From: Gemmatimonadota bacterium
GTDB lineage: Bacteria; Gemmatimonadota; Gemmatimonadetes; Gemmatimonadales; GWC2-71-9
Length of the DNA: 57,426 nt
Assembly: GCA_016209985.1 (NCBI GenBank)
Contig: JACQVB010000103.1
Span: 1 to 57,426 of the forward strand
Direction: 5' to 3'
Every line of letters begins with the position of its first letter. Positions within the stretch are counted from its first letter, which is position 1. The notes beneath the pieces are model-generated. The model searched no databases. It saw only the letters and a program-made list of their open reading frames with translations, and was not told the origin of the DNA. Made by a program: the position numbers and the translations under genes. Of this stretch, positions 6,342 through 15,491 are shown piece after piece.

Positions 6342-7351
6342 GAGCAACCAGAACGGGCCGCGCTGCCCTGCTCTGGCTGGCGTGCATCGTTTCGATCTCG
6401 GCGCCAGGCGCCGCCCAGACCACGCCTCGCCGCCCCCACTACACCTACTCCATCGTCGCGCTGGACTCCGCTACCGGCCAGATTGGGGCGGCGGTGCAGT
6501 CGCACTGGTTCTCGGTCGGCTCGTCGGTCATCTGGGCCGAACCGGGCGTGGGCGCGGTCGCGACCCAGTCGTTCATCGATCCGAGCTACGGTCCCCGCGG
6601 TCTCTACCTCATGCGGTCGGGCGTGCCCGCACCGGCTGCCCTCGCGGGGCTGCTCCGCGCCGATCCCGACAGCCAGGTGCGGCAGGTGGCGATGATCGAT
6701 GCGCAGGGCAACGTGGCGGCGCACACCGGATCGCGGGACATTCCGGCAGCGGGCCAGCACGTGGGCCGGCGCTATTCGGTCCAGGCCAATCTCATGCGCA
6801 GCGACCGGATCTGGCCGGCCATGGCTCGCGCATTCGAGACCGCGACCGGTGACCTCGCCGCGCGCCTGCTCGCAGCACTCGAGGCCGCTCAGGCAGCCGG
6901 CGGCGACATCCGCGGCCGCCAGTCGGCGGCGCTGGTGGTGGTGAGCGGCGACCGCAACGCGAAGGCCTGGGAGAAGATCTTCGACCTCCGGGTGGAAGAT
7001 CATCGCGATCCGGTGGGCGAGCTGCGCCGCCTGGTGACCGTGGCGCGCGCCTACCGCGCCGCCACCGACGGCGACAATTACGTGACCGCGGGAAAGATCG
7101 ACTCGGCGCTCATGTCTTACCGCCGCGCGTCGGAGTTCCTCCCGGACTCGGCCACCAACGGCGAACTGGCCTATTGGGTGGGCGTGACCCTCGCCGACCA
7201 GGGGCGGGTGGACGAATCGATTCCCTGGTTTCGGCGGTCGTTCATGCTGGACCAGAGCTGGGTCGAGTTGCTGTGGCGCCTTCCCCGCGTGGGCCTGCTC
7301 AAAGCGGACTCGACCACGCTCGCGCGCATCGTGCGGGAGGCGGGAAAGTGA
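6338..7351 (+). CDS. Secreted DUF1028 protein with C-terminal TPR region
   Basis: A 337-residue protein. After a signal peptide (1-26, ending GAAQ), residues about 30-225 match DUF1028, an Ntn-hydrolase-like family: YSIVALDSATGQIGAAVQSH, GVGAVATQSFIDPSYGP, then DIRGRQSAALVVV. Residues about 240-320 contain helices with ELAYWVGVTLADQGRVDESI, a TPR-like pair. DUF1028 members are thought to be hydrolases or peptidoglycan-related, but their activity is not firmly known. It is coupled to the upstream gene by ATGA overlap. Confidence 0.85.
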   Translation: MRATRTGRAALLWLACIVSISAPGAAQTTPRRPHYTYSIVALDSATGQIGAAVQSHWFSVGSSVIWAEPGVGAVATQSFIDPSYGPRGLYLMRSGVPAPAALAGLLRADPDSQVRQVAMIDAQGNVAAHTGSRDIPAAGQHVGRRYSVQANLMRSDRIWPAMARAFETATGDLAARLLAALEAAQAAGGDIRGRQSAALVVVSGDRNAKAWEKIFDLRVEDHRDPVGELRRLVTVARAYRAATDGDNYVTAGKIDSALMSYRRASEFLPDSATNGELAYWVGVTLADQGRVDESIPWFRRSFMLDQSWVELLWRLPRVGLLKADSTTLARIVREAGK

Positions 7352-7372
7352 GGCATGGCAAGCCGAGCAACC

Positions 7373-8677
7373 TCAGGGCGAACGCACGTAATCGTGCCCG
7401 TTCAGCACCAGGTCCTGCGGATTGGCCGGATCTCCCTGGCCGAGCATTAGATTGATGCTCTGCACGAATCCCGTGCTGAAGCGCAGCACCAGACTCCACC
7501 TCATGATTTCGTAGCTGCCGGATCCCTGTTCCGGGAAACCCGGATTGATGGTCGCCCCACCCATGGTGTTGTTGAGACCGCTCGAGGTGAATCTGCCGTC
7601 GCGATGTAGCGTGATCTCCCATGGAGGACCGAAGGGAACGACGCGCTGGTAACGACCATCGAGCCGAAGGCCGTCGATCGGCGCGTATGGAGTCCACCGG
7701 TTGTATTCCTCCATCAGATTCGTGCCGTCTCTGGTCAGTGCGGTGGGCAATCCGATCTGCCAGTTGATCGAGATCTTCCCGCCGCTCTCCGTCCAGTGCC
7801 CCATGGCCCGGGCGCCGATCTGCGAGGGATCGCGGGGATCCAGGGTGGCGAACCCCTCGGCCCAGTAGTTGTCATCGATGTTTTTCCCCATGGCACTTGC
7901 CCGCACCGCCACACCGTTCCCGAACAGCAGCAGGATGGTCGTCGTGACGCGGCTCTTCACTCCCGGGTCGCGCGGATCGACGCTGAAGGAAGTCTGAGGC
8001 CCGGCGGAGATATAGGCGCCGACGATCGGAACGGCCTCGGCGGCAGACAGCACGGGCTTGGGACAAAGCTCGATGCCGTTTGGGCGGAGACAGGGTGGCG
8101 CGGCCGTGGCAACGGGAACCGGGGCCACACCCGCGCTCGACGGTTCCGGCGCCGGTGCGGACGGGCCGGCAATCACCTGCGGCACCGCAATGCGGCTCAC
8201 CATCGCGTCCGCAACGGGAAGGTATTTCTGTGCCAGGTCCGCGGTGTTGGTGGACAACATGAGAGCCTGTCCCCGATCGCTCCACCGCGCCGTGTAGATG
8301 AAGTTCCAGAGCTCTAGACCGTTGGACATGACCTGATGAACGCCGGTTACGAGAAATCCGCCCGTGGCGCCCTTCTGCGGGGGCTCCATCAGGCGGCTGG
8401 CGGCGGTCCCGCGCCTCACGATTTCGTCGTGAAACGCCGCGGCAGAGCCGGAAAACGGCTCTGCCGTGAACACGGAAACGGCGCAGATGCCGCCGAAGGG
8501 CAGACCGCGAGGCACCAGGGTGACGACGCCGGTGTTGGGGTCCACGGCCCGATTCCACCCCTCGGGGACGTCATATGCCAGGGAATTGACCTGCTGGACC
8601 GCCGATAGGGGTGCGCCCGAAATGGCCATGAGCAACGCTGCTCCGGTGCTCAGGACGGCACCACGCCGGCGCGTCAC
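7373..8677 (-). CDS. Exported protein of unknown function
   Basis: A 434-residue protein. The GTG at 8677 overlaps the TGA of the upstream gene (GTGA) and gives a signal peptide directly (about 1-28). Residues 30-165 contain YDVPEGWNRAV and QALMLSTN, a pattern seen in small periplasmic alpha-beta domains that begin with 'Y.iP.gW'. Residues 210-434 (VGAYISAGPQ, RWTPYAPIDGLRLDGRYQRV) look like an all-beta lipocalin-like half. A Pro/Ala linker near 170-195 separates the halves. Function not recognised. It forms an operon with the FG-GAP gene. Confidence 0.6.
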   Translation of the reverse strand: MTRRRGAVLSTGAALLMAISGAPLSAVQQVNSLAYDVPEGWNRAVDPNTGVVTLVPRGLPFGGICAVSVFTAEPFSGSAAAFHDEIVRRGTAASRLMEPPQKGATGGFLVTGVHQVMSNGLELWNFIYTARWSDRGQALMLSTNTADLAQKYLPVADAMVSRIAVPQVIAGPSAPAPEPSSAGVAPVPVATAAPPCLRPNGIELCPKPVLSAAEAVPIVGAYISAGPQTSFSVDPRDPGVKSRVTTTILLLFGNGVAVRASAMGKNIDDNYWAEGFATLDPRDPSQIGARAMGHWTESGGKISINWQIGLPTALTRDGTNLMEEYNRWTPYAPIDGLRLDGRYQRVVPFGPPWEITLHRDGRFTSSGLNNTMGGATINPGFPEQGSGSYEIMRWSLVLRFSTGFVQSINLMLGQGDPANPQDLVLNGHDYVRSP

Positions 8678-10137
8678 AGGATCACCTTCACCGTAAGCAC
8701 CGCCGACTGCCATTCCCTGGGGTCCACGTCGGAGAGCCTGGAGGTGACGCGTTTCCCCGCGCTGGGAAAGCTGACCTCGATGTCCACCACCTGGGCTTGC
8801 GCGAGAGGTATGGACACCGGCATCACGCTCTGCGAGTTGTAGCCCGAGCCTGCGTCCACCAACCGGGTGCCGAGCACCCGCCGCGTCCCCCTCGCGAATA
8901 CCCGCACTTCGGCGCCGGCCCGCGTCTCCCTTCCCTGCGCGTCAACCACCCGAACCCGGACCGCCCTTCGCGCGATATCCGCCGGCAGCAGGTTCCGCAT
9001 GATGAAGTGCATGCCGTCAGGCCGGGCGCCCGTGAGCGAAAGGTCCTCATCTCCATCGCCATCGAAATCAGCCCACTGGACGCCGTGATCCGCCTGCAGC
9101 GCCTTGATGCCGGGGGGCGTCACTTCTTCGAACCCGGTGCCGATATTGCGGAAGAGGTAATCGGGATAGCTCGTGCCGCCCGTGACGGTGCCGTTCACGT
9201 AGAGATCGAGCCGGCCGTCATGATCGAAATCGCTGAACGCGCAGGAATCGTATCGGCCGTCGATCGCGACACCCCATTCGGCCGAGGCGTCGCGGAATTG
9301 TCCCCCACCGGTGTTCAGCAGGAGACCGTTCTTCCCGTAGTTGGCGGCGAAGAGGTCGAGATGGCCGTCGTTGTTCACGTCGGCCGCACAGACGCCCACC
9401 GTTCCGTTCGCGGGATCGCGCGGCGAGCGGCCACCCCACGCGACGCCCGCCGCTTCGGCCACGTCGGTGAACCTGCCGCCGTCGTTCCGGAACAACCCGT
9501 TGGCGTCGCCATCCATGTTGGCCACATAGACATCGAGATCGCCGTCTTCATCGTAGTCGAGCCACACGGCGCCGACCGTCCGGCGCGGATCGGCAAGACC
9601 CACCTCTGCTGCGACGTTGGTGAATCGCCCGCGGTCGTTGCGGAAGAGCAGGTTGGGGCGATCCCGCATGCCGGTGAATAGGTCCAGGTCGCCGTCGCCA
9701 TCGAAATCCACCCACGCGAGCTGTCGCACCGCTCCGGAATCCAGCCTCGCACCCAACCGATCGGAGGCGTCGACGAATCTGCCGCCGTCGTTGCGATAGA
9801 GCCGGAGCACGCCTCCTGCACCGGGCACGAATCCCACGACCAGGTCCGGATCGCCATCCCCGTCGAAATCGCCCCAGGCCCCGGCCCGCGTGGCGCGCGC
9901 ATCCGCCACTCCTGCCGCCGGGGCGACGTCGGCCAGGATCCCGGCATCGTTACGGTAGAGACGGTTGGGCGCGCCTCCAAAGCCGACAAACAGATCCAGG
10001 TCGGCGTCGCCGTCGAAATCCGCCCACGCGTTGACCAGGGTGCCGCCGGTCTTCAGCAGATCGGTTTGCACCGGCTCGAATTGCGGCCCGGGCGACTGGA
10101 CCAGCGCGAGCAACAGCAACAGCGACACAGACATCAT
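8674..10137 (-). CDS. FG-GAP/VCBS repeat protein with UnbV/ASPIC C-terminus
   Basis: A 487-residue secreted protein. A hydrophobic N-terminus (MMSVSLLLLLALVQS) is followed by seven calcium-binding FG-GAP/VCBS-type motifs, such as DFDGDGDPDLV, DFDGDGDLDLF, DYDEDGDLDVY, DVNNDGHLDLF and DFDHDGRLDLY, which should build a seven-bladed beta-propeller. Residues about 390-487 (VDAQGRETRAGAEVRVFARG, GSGYNSQS) match the ASPIC/UnbV domain. Role probably surface binding; partner unknown. ATG 10137 or the adjacent ATG 10134 is the start. Confidence 0.85.
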   Translation of the reverse strand: MMSVSLLLLLALVQSPGPQFEPVQTDLLKTGGTLVNAWADFDGDADLDLFVGFGGAPNRLYRNDAGILADVAPAAGVADARATRAGAWGDFDGDGDPDLVVGFVPGAGGVLRLYRNDGGRFVDASDRLGARLDSGAVRQLAWVDFDGDGDLDLFTGMRDRPNLLFRNDRGRFTNVAAEVGLADPRRTVGAVWLDYDEDGDLDVYVANMDGDANGLFRNDGGRFTDVAEAAGVAWGGRSPRDPANGTVGVCAADVNNDGHLDLFAANYGKNGLLLNTGGGQFRDASAEWGVAIDGRYDSCAFSDFDHDGRLDLYVNGTVTGGTSYPDYLFRNIGTGFEEVTPPGIKALQADHGVQWADFDGDGDEDLSLTGARPDGMHFIMRNLLPADIARRAVRVRVVDAQGRETRAGAEVRVFARGTRRVLGTRLVDAGSGYNSQSVMPVSIPLAQAQVVDIEVSFPSAGKRVTSRLSDVDPREWQSAVLTVKVIL

Positions 10138-10440
10138 GACAGCCTCGTCCGGAATGGAGTCAAAAAAGCCGCCATATTGTAACACTCGAGCCAGCGGAAA
10201 ACCTTCACGGATGCGTCCGAAGAGACGCACGCGAACTCGCGCTGAGGGCTGGTGTGCTTCAGCACGCCAACTTTCTCCTGCTTTCCCCTCTTGCGGCGCT
10301 GATCTGCGGTCCCCAAAGAGTGGTCTCAACGAGCTTGCGGTAGATCCCTCGCTGTGCTCGGGATGACAGTCCGCCGCTCAAATAAGAGACCCAGGTGATA
10401 GGTTTGAAGAATGAAGCTTGCGACCCCGAGGAGACTCGCC
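10138..10440. other. Divergent intergenic region with a short dispersed repeat
   Basis: These 303 bp separate divergent genes and should hold both promoters. The only recognisable item is TAGATCCCTCGCTGTGCTCG followed by GGATGAC (10341-10367), which matches the widespread 'GATCCTTCGCT..GCTC(A/G)GGATGAC' class of short dispersed repeats. I cannot identify a gene here. Confidence 0.5.
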
Positions 10441-11508
10441 ATGAACCACCTGCTCGCCGTTGCCGCGCTGCTCTGCTTCACCACTCTCGCCCACGCCCAG
10501 CAACGCCCCCTGAAAGTCCTCGTCCTCCACGACATGGAAGGCCTGGCCGGAGAGGACGACTGGCGCGAGTTCATCTCGTCCTATCCCGATCTCTACGCCA
10601 AGGGTCGCCAGCTCCTGACCGATGATGTGAACGCGGTGATCGCGGGACTGGTGGCCGGCGGCGCGACGACGATTGACGTGGTGGACGGCCACGGCAGCGG
10701 CAACCCCCAGCCGGATCTTCTCCTCGACAAGCTCGACCGCCACGCGAAGATGGTCGAGCGGGATAAGCCGTTCGACCCCTATGTGGATCTGGTGGCACCG
10801 GGCGTCTACGACGCCGTCGCCCTGGTCGGCATGCACGCCAAGCCCGGCAGCAAAGGCTTCGCCTCCCACACCGCGACCCTCGGCATGGAGCTGTGGATGG
10901 ATGGGATGTCGCTCTCCGAGCCCGAGATCAACGGCTACTCGTGGGGACGGGTGAACGTGCCGGTGATCTTCGTGTCGGGTGACGACCACCTGAAGGAAGA
11001 CTTGAAGACGATGCCTTGGATCGAGTACGTGGTGACCAAGCACGCCACCAGCGCCTCCACTGTCGACCTCCTGCCGGTGGATCAGGTCCACGCGCAGATG
11101 ACCGAGAGCGCCAAGCGCGCCCTGCAGAACCTGTCGCGCATGCAGCCGATGAAGATGGCCGCACCGGTGCAGGCCGCACTGCACGCCCGCCCACCGGCCA
11201 ACCTCGCGTTCATGGATAGTGTCCCGGGCATCAGCTACGCGGACAACACCGTGAGCTTCACCGCCCCGGACTTCGGCTCGGCCTACGCGGGACTGAAGAA
11301 ACTGATGAGGGGCGCAGCCAACGGATATACGTCGGTGCTGATGGAGGTGATCCGCAAACAGCCCAACGGACCCGAGCTCCTTCGACAGTACCGGGAGGCG
11401 CTATTCACCCGCTGGGTGGACTTTGAGTCGGGGCGCTGGTTACCGCCGCCCCCCGTCCCCGCGGAAATCCAGAACGCGGGGCGGAAGTTTCACGGGGACA
11501 GCGAGTAA
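10441..11508 (+). CDS. M55 family D-aminopeptidase (DppA-like), exported
   Basis: A 355-residue protein with signal peptide (1-20, ending AHAQ). The DppA/M55 zinc ligands are visible in order: DMEG (Asp and Glu, about 32-34), DGHG (His), VGMHAKPG (His) and SEPEINGYSWG (Glu). GFASHTATLG carries the catalytic His. DppA releases D-amino acids from peptides; an exported form suggests scavenging of D-Ala peptides from peptidoglycan. ATG 10441 is chosen over the earlier ATG at 10411 because GAGGAG lies 8 nt upstream. The C-terminal extension WLPPPPVPAEIQNAG is not part of the core family. Confidence 0.88.
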   Translation: MNHLLAVAALLCFTTLAHAQQRPLKVLVLHDMEGLAGEDDWREFISSYPDLYAKGRQLLTDDVNAVIAGLVAGGATTIDVVDGHGSGNPQPDLLLDKLDRHAKMVERDKPFDPYVDLVAPGVYDAVALVGMHAKPGSKGFASHTATLGMELWMDGMSLSEPEINGYSWGRVNVPVIFVSGDDHLKEDLKTMPWIEYVVTKHATSASTVDLLPVDQVHAQMTESAKRALQNLSRMQPMKMAAPVQAALHARPPANLAFMDSVPGISYADNTVSFTAPDFGSAYAGLKKLMRGAANGYTSVLMEVIRKQPNGPELLRQYREALFTRWVDFESGRWLPPPPVPAEIQNAGRKFHGDSE

Positions 11509-11515
11509 ATCAAAA

Positions 11516-11546
11516 CGGGGCCGAGAACGACTTGCCCTCGGCCCCG
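11516..11546. terminator. Bidirectional hairpin between convergent genes
   Basis: CGGGGCCGAG (11516-11525) and CTCGGCCCCG (11537-11546) form a perfect 10-bp stem with an 11-nt loop, between the convergent stops at 11508 and 11569. There is an AAAA upstream but no long T-run. Confidence 0.7.
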
Positions 11547-11568
11547 CAATCACGCCATGTAGTCCGTT

Positions 11569-12993
11569 CTAGCTCACCTTGCCCGGCTTCGGCGCCCCCT
11601 CCGGCCCATTGTCCCAATCCTGCGCGCTGGAAACGTTAGGCACGCCCCACTGGTGGCCGTTCCACCCATCGAATCCTTCCATCTTGAACGCCCAAAAACC
11701 GGTGGCGAAATCACTGATCACGATCAGGCCATCGGCATTCCGCACGTCCACGCCGAATGCACCGTTCATCACGTTCTGGCCGGCCTCAGGCGTCTGCACC
11801 CCGCCCCAGCCGCGGTTGTGCGGGCCGTCGTAGGTGTAGTAGTAGCCCACCGTGTACGGATTGCTGGGGTCCATCATGTTGAACACCTGGAGACCGTCTT
11901 CGTACCCGGAGACGAACACGTAGGGCCAGCGGACCTCATGATTGTGCACGAGATTGCGCCAATCGGCGGTCCACGCCCCGATCGGGCGCGAAATGTTCTT
12001 CACCGTTCCGTCCAGCCCGGGCTTCAGGTCGAAAATCCGGAGCGGCGCGTACTGGTACTCGGTCTCGGCCACCACATAGCGGCCGGTGGCATCGGGCGTG
12101 AAGGTATGCCCGCCGGTGACCCCGGCGACTCCCGTGATCGAGGTGAGCAGTTTGGGCGCGTCAGGCGCGGTTACGTCGTAGATGTAATAGCCGCCCACAC
12201 CCGCCCCGTAGAACCTGTCCTGGTGGCTCACCGGATCGTAGCCGACGTAAAAATCGTGATACCCGCCGCCCCGCCGGATACTCTGCTGCTCCTGCGGAAT
12301 CGGAATGCTGCCGACCAGCCCCTGGTTCGGATCGTTGGTGATGACCTTGGCCATGTCATAGATGTTGGCCTTGGGCGTATTCAGCGTGGCGAAGAGCAGC
12401 GAGCGCCCGTCCGAGTGCTTGTACATGTAGATATTGTGGAATCCCCCGGGGAACTGCGGCTCGCGGATTCCGCCGACTTCCTTGATCTTGGAGGTGTCGG
12501 GGAGGCCGGTAACATCGAGCACCATCGCACCGAGGTCCGCGTCCGGCCCGCCGGCATCAAACTGCAGGGACTGCACGTCGTAATAGCGGCCGCTCAGCTT
12601 GAAGTACTTGTTGTCCATCGCCCCCATGCCGTGATGCACGTCGGGATCGTGGATTCTCCAGTAGTACATCTCATACGCGCGGGTCGGATCCTTGAGATTG
12701 ATAATCGAGGTCCCCGCGCTATGCGTGGTGCCTTCCATGCGGGACACGTACGCGTACGGTCGCGAAAGCTCCTGCTCGATCTCCATGTCCGTGGTGGTGA
12801 ATCCGCGGCCCAGCGGGACGTGCGCCAGCAGATGAATGTTCCGGCTGCCCTGGCCACCCGGCTCGAAGTGGGGAACGTTGTTGCCGGTCGAGCCGGACAT
12901 CGGCTGCTGGGCCACCCCGGCCGCGAATGCCGCCAGGCTCAGCACGGCCGCGGTGGCACCGATTTTCACCCGCGGCCTGAGTGCGTATTTCAT
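11569..12993 (-). CDS. Exported LVIVD-repeat beta-propeller protein
   Basis: A 474-residue protein with signal peptide (about 1-29, ending GVAQQ). Repeated blades of the type YVFVSGYEDGLQVFNMMDPS, YYIYDVTAPDAPKLL and VSRMEGTT...SIINLKDP match LVIVD repeats, which form propellers at the cell surface. NIHLLAHVPLG opens the first blade. ATG 12993 follows GGGAG. It is downstream of the esterase gene on the same strand, 60 bp away, so probably in one operon. A second LVIVD protein lies at 47115. Confidence 0.75.
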   Translation of the reverse strand: MKYALRPRVKIGATAAVLSLAAFAAGVAQQPMSGSTGNNVPHFEPGGQGSRNIHLLAHVPLGRGFTTTDMEIEQELSRPYAYVSRMEGTTHSAGTSIINLKDPTRAYEMYYWRIHDPDVHHGMGAMDNKYFKLSGRYYDVQSLQFDAGGPDADLGAMVLDVTGLPDTSKIKEVGGIREPQFPGGFHNIYMYKHSDGRSLLFATLNTPKANIYDMAKVITNDPNQGLVGSIPIPQEQQSIRRGGGYHDFYVGYDPVSHQDRFYGAGVGGYYIYDVTAPDAPKLLTSITGVAGVTGGHTFTPDATGRYVVAETEYQYAPLRIFDLKPGLDGTVKNISRPIGAWTADWRNLVHNHEVRWPYVFVSGYEDGLQVFNMMDPSNPYTVGYYYTYDGPHNRGWGGVQTPEAGQNVMNGAFGVDVRNADGLIVISDFATGFWAFKMEGFDGWNGHQWGVPNVSSAQDWDNGPEGAPKPGKVS

Positions 12994-13053
12994 GTAGGGA
13001 AGTCTCCCGGCTTGGTGTGAATTGTGGGAACGGAGCGAAGCTCGGCTCATATA

Positions 13054-14778
13054 CTAATATCTCCACCCCTTGGTGTCTTCTCCCGCCGGCGCGTTCCTGG
13101 TGATCTCGGCCGCCATCATCTGCACCAGCTCGGCGTTCGTTATCGGGTGCCAGCCGTGTCCCTTCATGGGCCGGCCGTACTCGAAGTGCCCCGCGTAATA
13201 CGGAGCCTTGGTGCTCTCGAGGAACTCTTCCAGCCGATACACCGCGAACGCCAGGAAGAAGTGGTCCATATCTCCGCAATAGAGGCGGATCTTGCCGACC
13301 AGGCTGGGACCGATCTTGGGCCAGTTCTGCTCCAGGTAGTACCGCAGGTCGTAGCCATGGTCACGCATGTAGTATGCGACCTCGCGGTCGATCATCCCGG
13401 TCTTCTTGTCCCACACTTCGCGGGGATAGCCGTCCACTCCCACCGGTCCGTACGCAGCGTTCCACGCGTCAATCTGCCAGGCCGAGCGGCCGTGGGTGCC
13501 GGCCAGGTGCTCGAGCCGGCTCATCATCCGGTTGGTAGCGACCGTCTGCCCCTTCACGTTCATCTGGAATGGGCGCTCCGGTTGGCCATAAACCGCGTTG
13601 GGAACGGTGAAGGCGCTGGTATCCTCGTAGATGTTGACCAGCTGATATTGACGGAAGTCGACCGGATCGGGAAAGAAGGTCCAGGTGCCGCCGAAGAAAT
13701 CGGGATGATAGACCTGGAGCGCCAGGGATTCCCAGCCGCCGGTCGAACCTCCGGTCAAGACGCGCGCGTACGGCTGGGCCACGATGCGGAAATGCTGCTC
13801 CAGATAGGGAATCAGCTCCATTAAGATCGCGTCGCCATAAGGACCGTTATTGGCCGAGTTCACCGCGTAGGAGTCGTCGAAATAGGGCGTGGGATGCTGG
13901 AAGGTGATGGCAACCATCCGGGGCATCGAATCTGAATCCCATTCCTGCGAGAACTGGTATCCCGTCTCAGATCGGCTGCCCGCCTCGCGTATCATGTCGG
14001 CAAAGAGTCCCGGGCCCCCGCTCGGCGGCGTGGTGGTGTAGCCGAACGCGGGCTCCAGGCTGAAGTGGCCCTGCTCGTAGATCACCGGATAGCGAACGTT
14101 AGGGTGCTCGTCGTAACCCCTGGGCAACAACACGGTCGCGCCCAGGTACATCGGCTGACCCCAGAACGCGCTCAGCAGCTTGCTCTGGATCTTGATGTGT
14201 TTCACCAATCGCGTGTCAGCCGGAAGCTGGATCGGCGGGATCACCTTGGTCAGCTCGAGGCGCACGACGGTCCCCGCCGCCGGATCCAGGTGCACCCGCT
14301 GCGGCTCGCTGTACAAATTGCCGGGCGAGAATCCCCAGCGCTGCCCTTCCCACTGGTCGTTGTGTGCCCAGACGAGGTGGCCGTCGGCCCGGTGGAATTC
14401 GGTATAGACGTTGACGATCGCCTGCACGTAGTAATCACCGGCGGGAAGATCGCCCAGCGTCGGGTAGGGATAGCCCTCGGCCGATCCGTCAACCACAGCC
14501 GGCCGCCCGGGCGGCACGGCGGCGACATCGGCGGCAAAGAGCGGAACTTCCCCATCGCGATGCCGCGCGGAGTTGTAACCCGCCATCCGCGGCTCCTCGC
14601 CCGCCTTCCGGCTGACGGCCACGAACATCCGCCCGGTGAGCGGACCGGCGTGCAGGGACGCGGGGAAGGTAATCTCGAAACGAATGCCCGGTGCGCGACG
14701 AGCGGCCTGCGCCGACACCGAGCTTTGGCAGACGGTCGCGGCAGCGCCCAGCACGACAAGAGTGGCCAATGATCGCAT
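13054..14778 (-). CDS. Secreted esterase (esterase-D/PF00756 type)
   Basis: A 574-residue protein with signal peptide (1-24, SVSAQA). The N-terminal 180 residues (RFEITFPASLHAGPLTGRMF, YYVQAIVNVYTEF) form a beta-sandwich. From about 190 comes an alpha/beta hydrolase: GATVLLPRGYDEHPNVRYPV, nucleophile elbow GGSTGG with Ser345, and a C-terminal GHGWH that supplies the catalytic His. Asp is probably in GDMDHF. This arrangement is that of Fes/esterase-D enzymes acting on peptides, sugars or siderophores; the substrate is not shown. GGAG precedes the ATG. Confidence 0.82.
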   Translation of the reverse strand: MRSLATLVVLGAAATVCQSSVSAQAARRAPGIRFEITFPASLHAGPLTGRMFVAVSRKAGEEPRMAGYNSARHRDGEVPLFAADVAAVPPGRPAVVDGSAEGYPYPTLGDLPAGDYYVQAIVNVYTEFHRADGHLVWAHNDQWEGQRWGFSPGNLYSEPQRVHLDPAAGTVVRLELTKVIPPIQLPADTRLVKHIKIQSKLLSAFWGQPMYLGATVLLPRGYDEHPNVRYPVIYEQGHFSLEPAFGYTTTPPSGGPGLFADMIREAGSRSETGYQFSQEWDSDSMPRMVAITFQHPTPYFDDSYAVNSANNGPYGDAILMELIPYLEQHFRIVAQPYARVLTGGSTGGWESLALQVYHPDFFGGTWTFFPDPVDFRQYQLVNIYEDTSAFTVPNAVYGQPERPFQMNVKGQTVATNRMMSRLEHLAGTHGRSAWQIDAWNAAYGPVGVDGYPREVWDKKTGMIDREVAYYMRDHGYDLRYYLEQNWPKIGPSLVGKIRLYCGDMDHFFLAFAVYRLEEFLESTKAPYYAGHFEYGRPMKGHGWHPITNAELVQMMAAEITRNAPAGEDTKGWRY

Positions 14779-14786
14779 AGTGACTC

Positions 14787-15338
14787 CTATCTCCCTGGCG
14801 GATTGACCGATCGAAAGTCGCTCAGAAACACCTGCAGGTTTCTCGTCACCACGTTGGCCACGGCCCCGGCATTGTTTCTGGCCCCGACTCCGTACACCGC
14901 CCTCCGATATAACGCTACGTCGACGCTCCTCTGGACCAATGGTGCCAACTCACTTACAGAGATTTGCGCCCTGTCAGGAAGCCCTCTGATCATTGCGGAC
15001 AACTGCCGGGCCGGTATGGCAAAGGTGTGATACTCGAGACCGACATCGTAGACCAGCATCGTGGTCGTGTGGACCTGGAACGCGTGGACCTCGACAATCA
15101 AGTAGGAACCGCCGAAAACGGTCATAATCGAGAACCCTGCGTCGTGGAGGCGGGATTCGACCTGCCTCTGCAAGCTGTCCTCGTCGATACCGGCCGCTCG
15201 CGCCAGCGAATCGACGGTCACCACCACGTGGACGGCCTCAGGCAGGCCGGCCAGCTTAGCCGCCTGAGGAGTTTGCGCCGCAGCCAGGTGCCCTGGGCCG
15301 GAGAGCAGGCATGCTGCCAGCCACGCGGTCTTCTCCAT
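14787..15338 (-). CDS. Small secreted protein of unknown function
   Basis: A 183-residue protein with signal peptide (1-21, ending AAAQ). The rest alternates beta strands and helices (VHVVVTVDSLARAAGIDEDS, LQRQVESRLHDAGFSI, YLIVEVHAFQV). This resembles short exported proteins built on a 'parallel beta plus helix' fold, but I do not recognise a named family. It is first of the three-gene minus-strand group with the esterase 8 bp downstream. Confidence 0.55.
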   Translation of the reverse strand: MEKTAWLAACLLSGPGHLAAAQTPQAAKLAGLPEAVHVVVTVDSLARAAGIDEDSLQRQVESRLHDAGFSIMTVFGGSYLIVEVHAFQVHTTTMLVYDVGLEYHTFAIPARQLSAMIRGLPDRAQISVSELAPLVQRSVDVALYRRAVYGVGARNNAGAVANVVTRNLQVFLSDFRSVNPPGR

Positions 15339-15491
15339 GGATCACCTCACCGCAAGGGAAATCGGAAGGGTAATGAGGCAACCTACCACCTTGGACGCAT
15401 TCTCGACGAGACCAGGCAAAACGGCGACGATTATCTTCCACGCGCCGGGGCCTGTTTGAGCCGCGCCTGGCCGCGCCACTGGAGGCTACCC

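Noticed and set aside
5658-6347. Minus-strand open frame of 229 codons opposite the lipocalin-like gene
   Set aside because: His/Val/Arg-heavy composition typical of an antisense shadow, and no start signal; the plus-strand gene has a signal peptide and coupled neighbour.
11653-13020. Plus-strand open frame across the LVIVD gene
   Set aside because: The sense-strand protein has a signal peptide, ribosome site and repeated blade pattern; the opposite frame has none.
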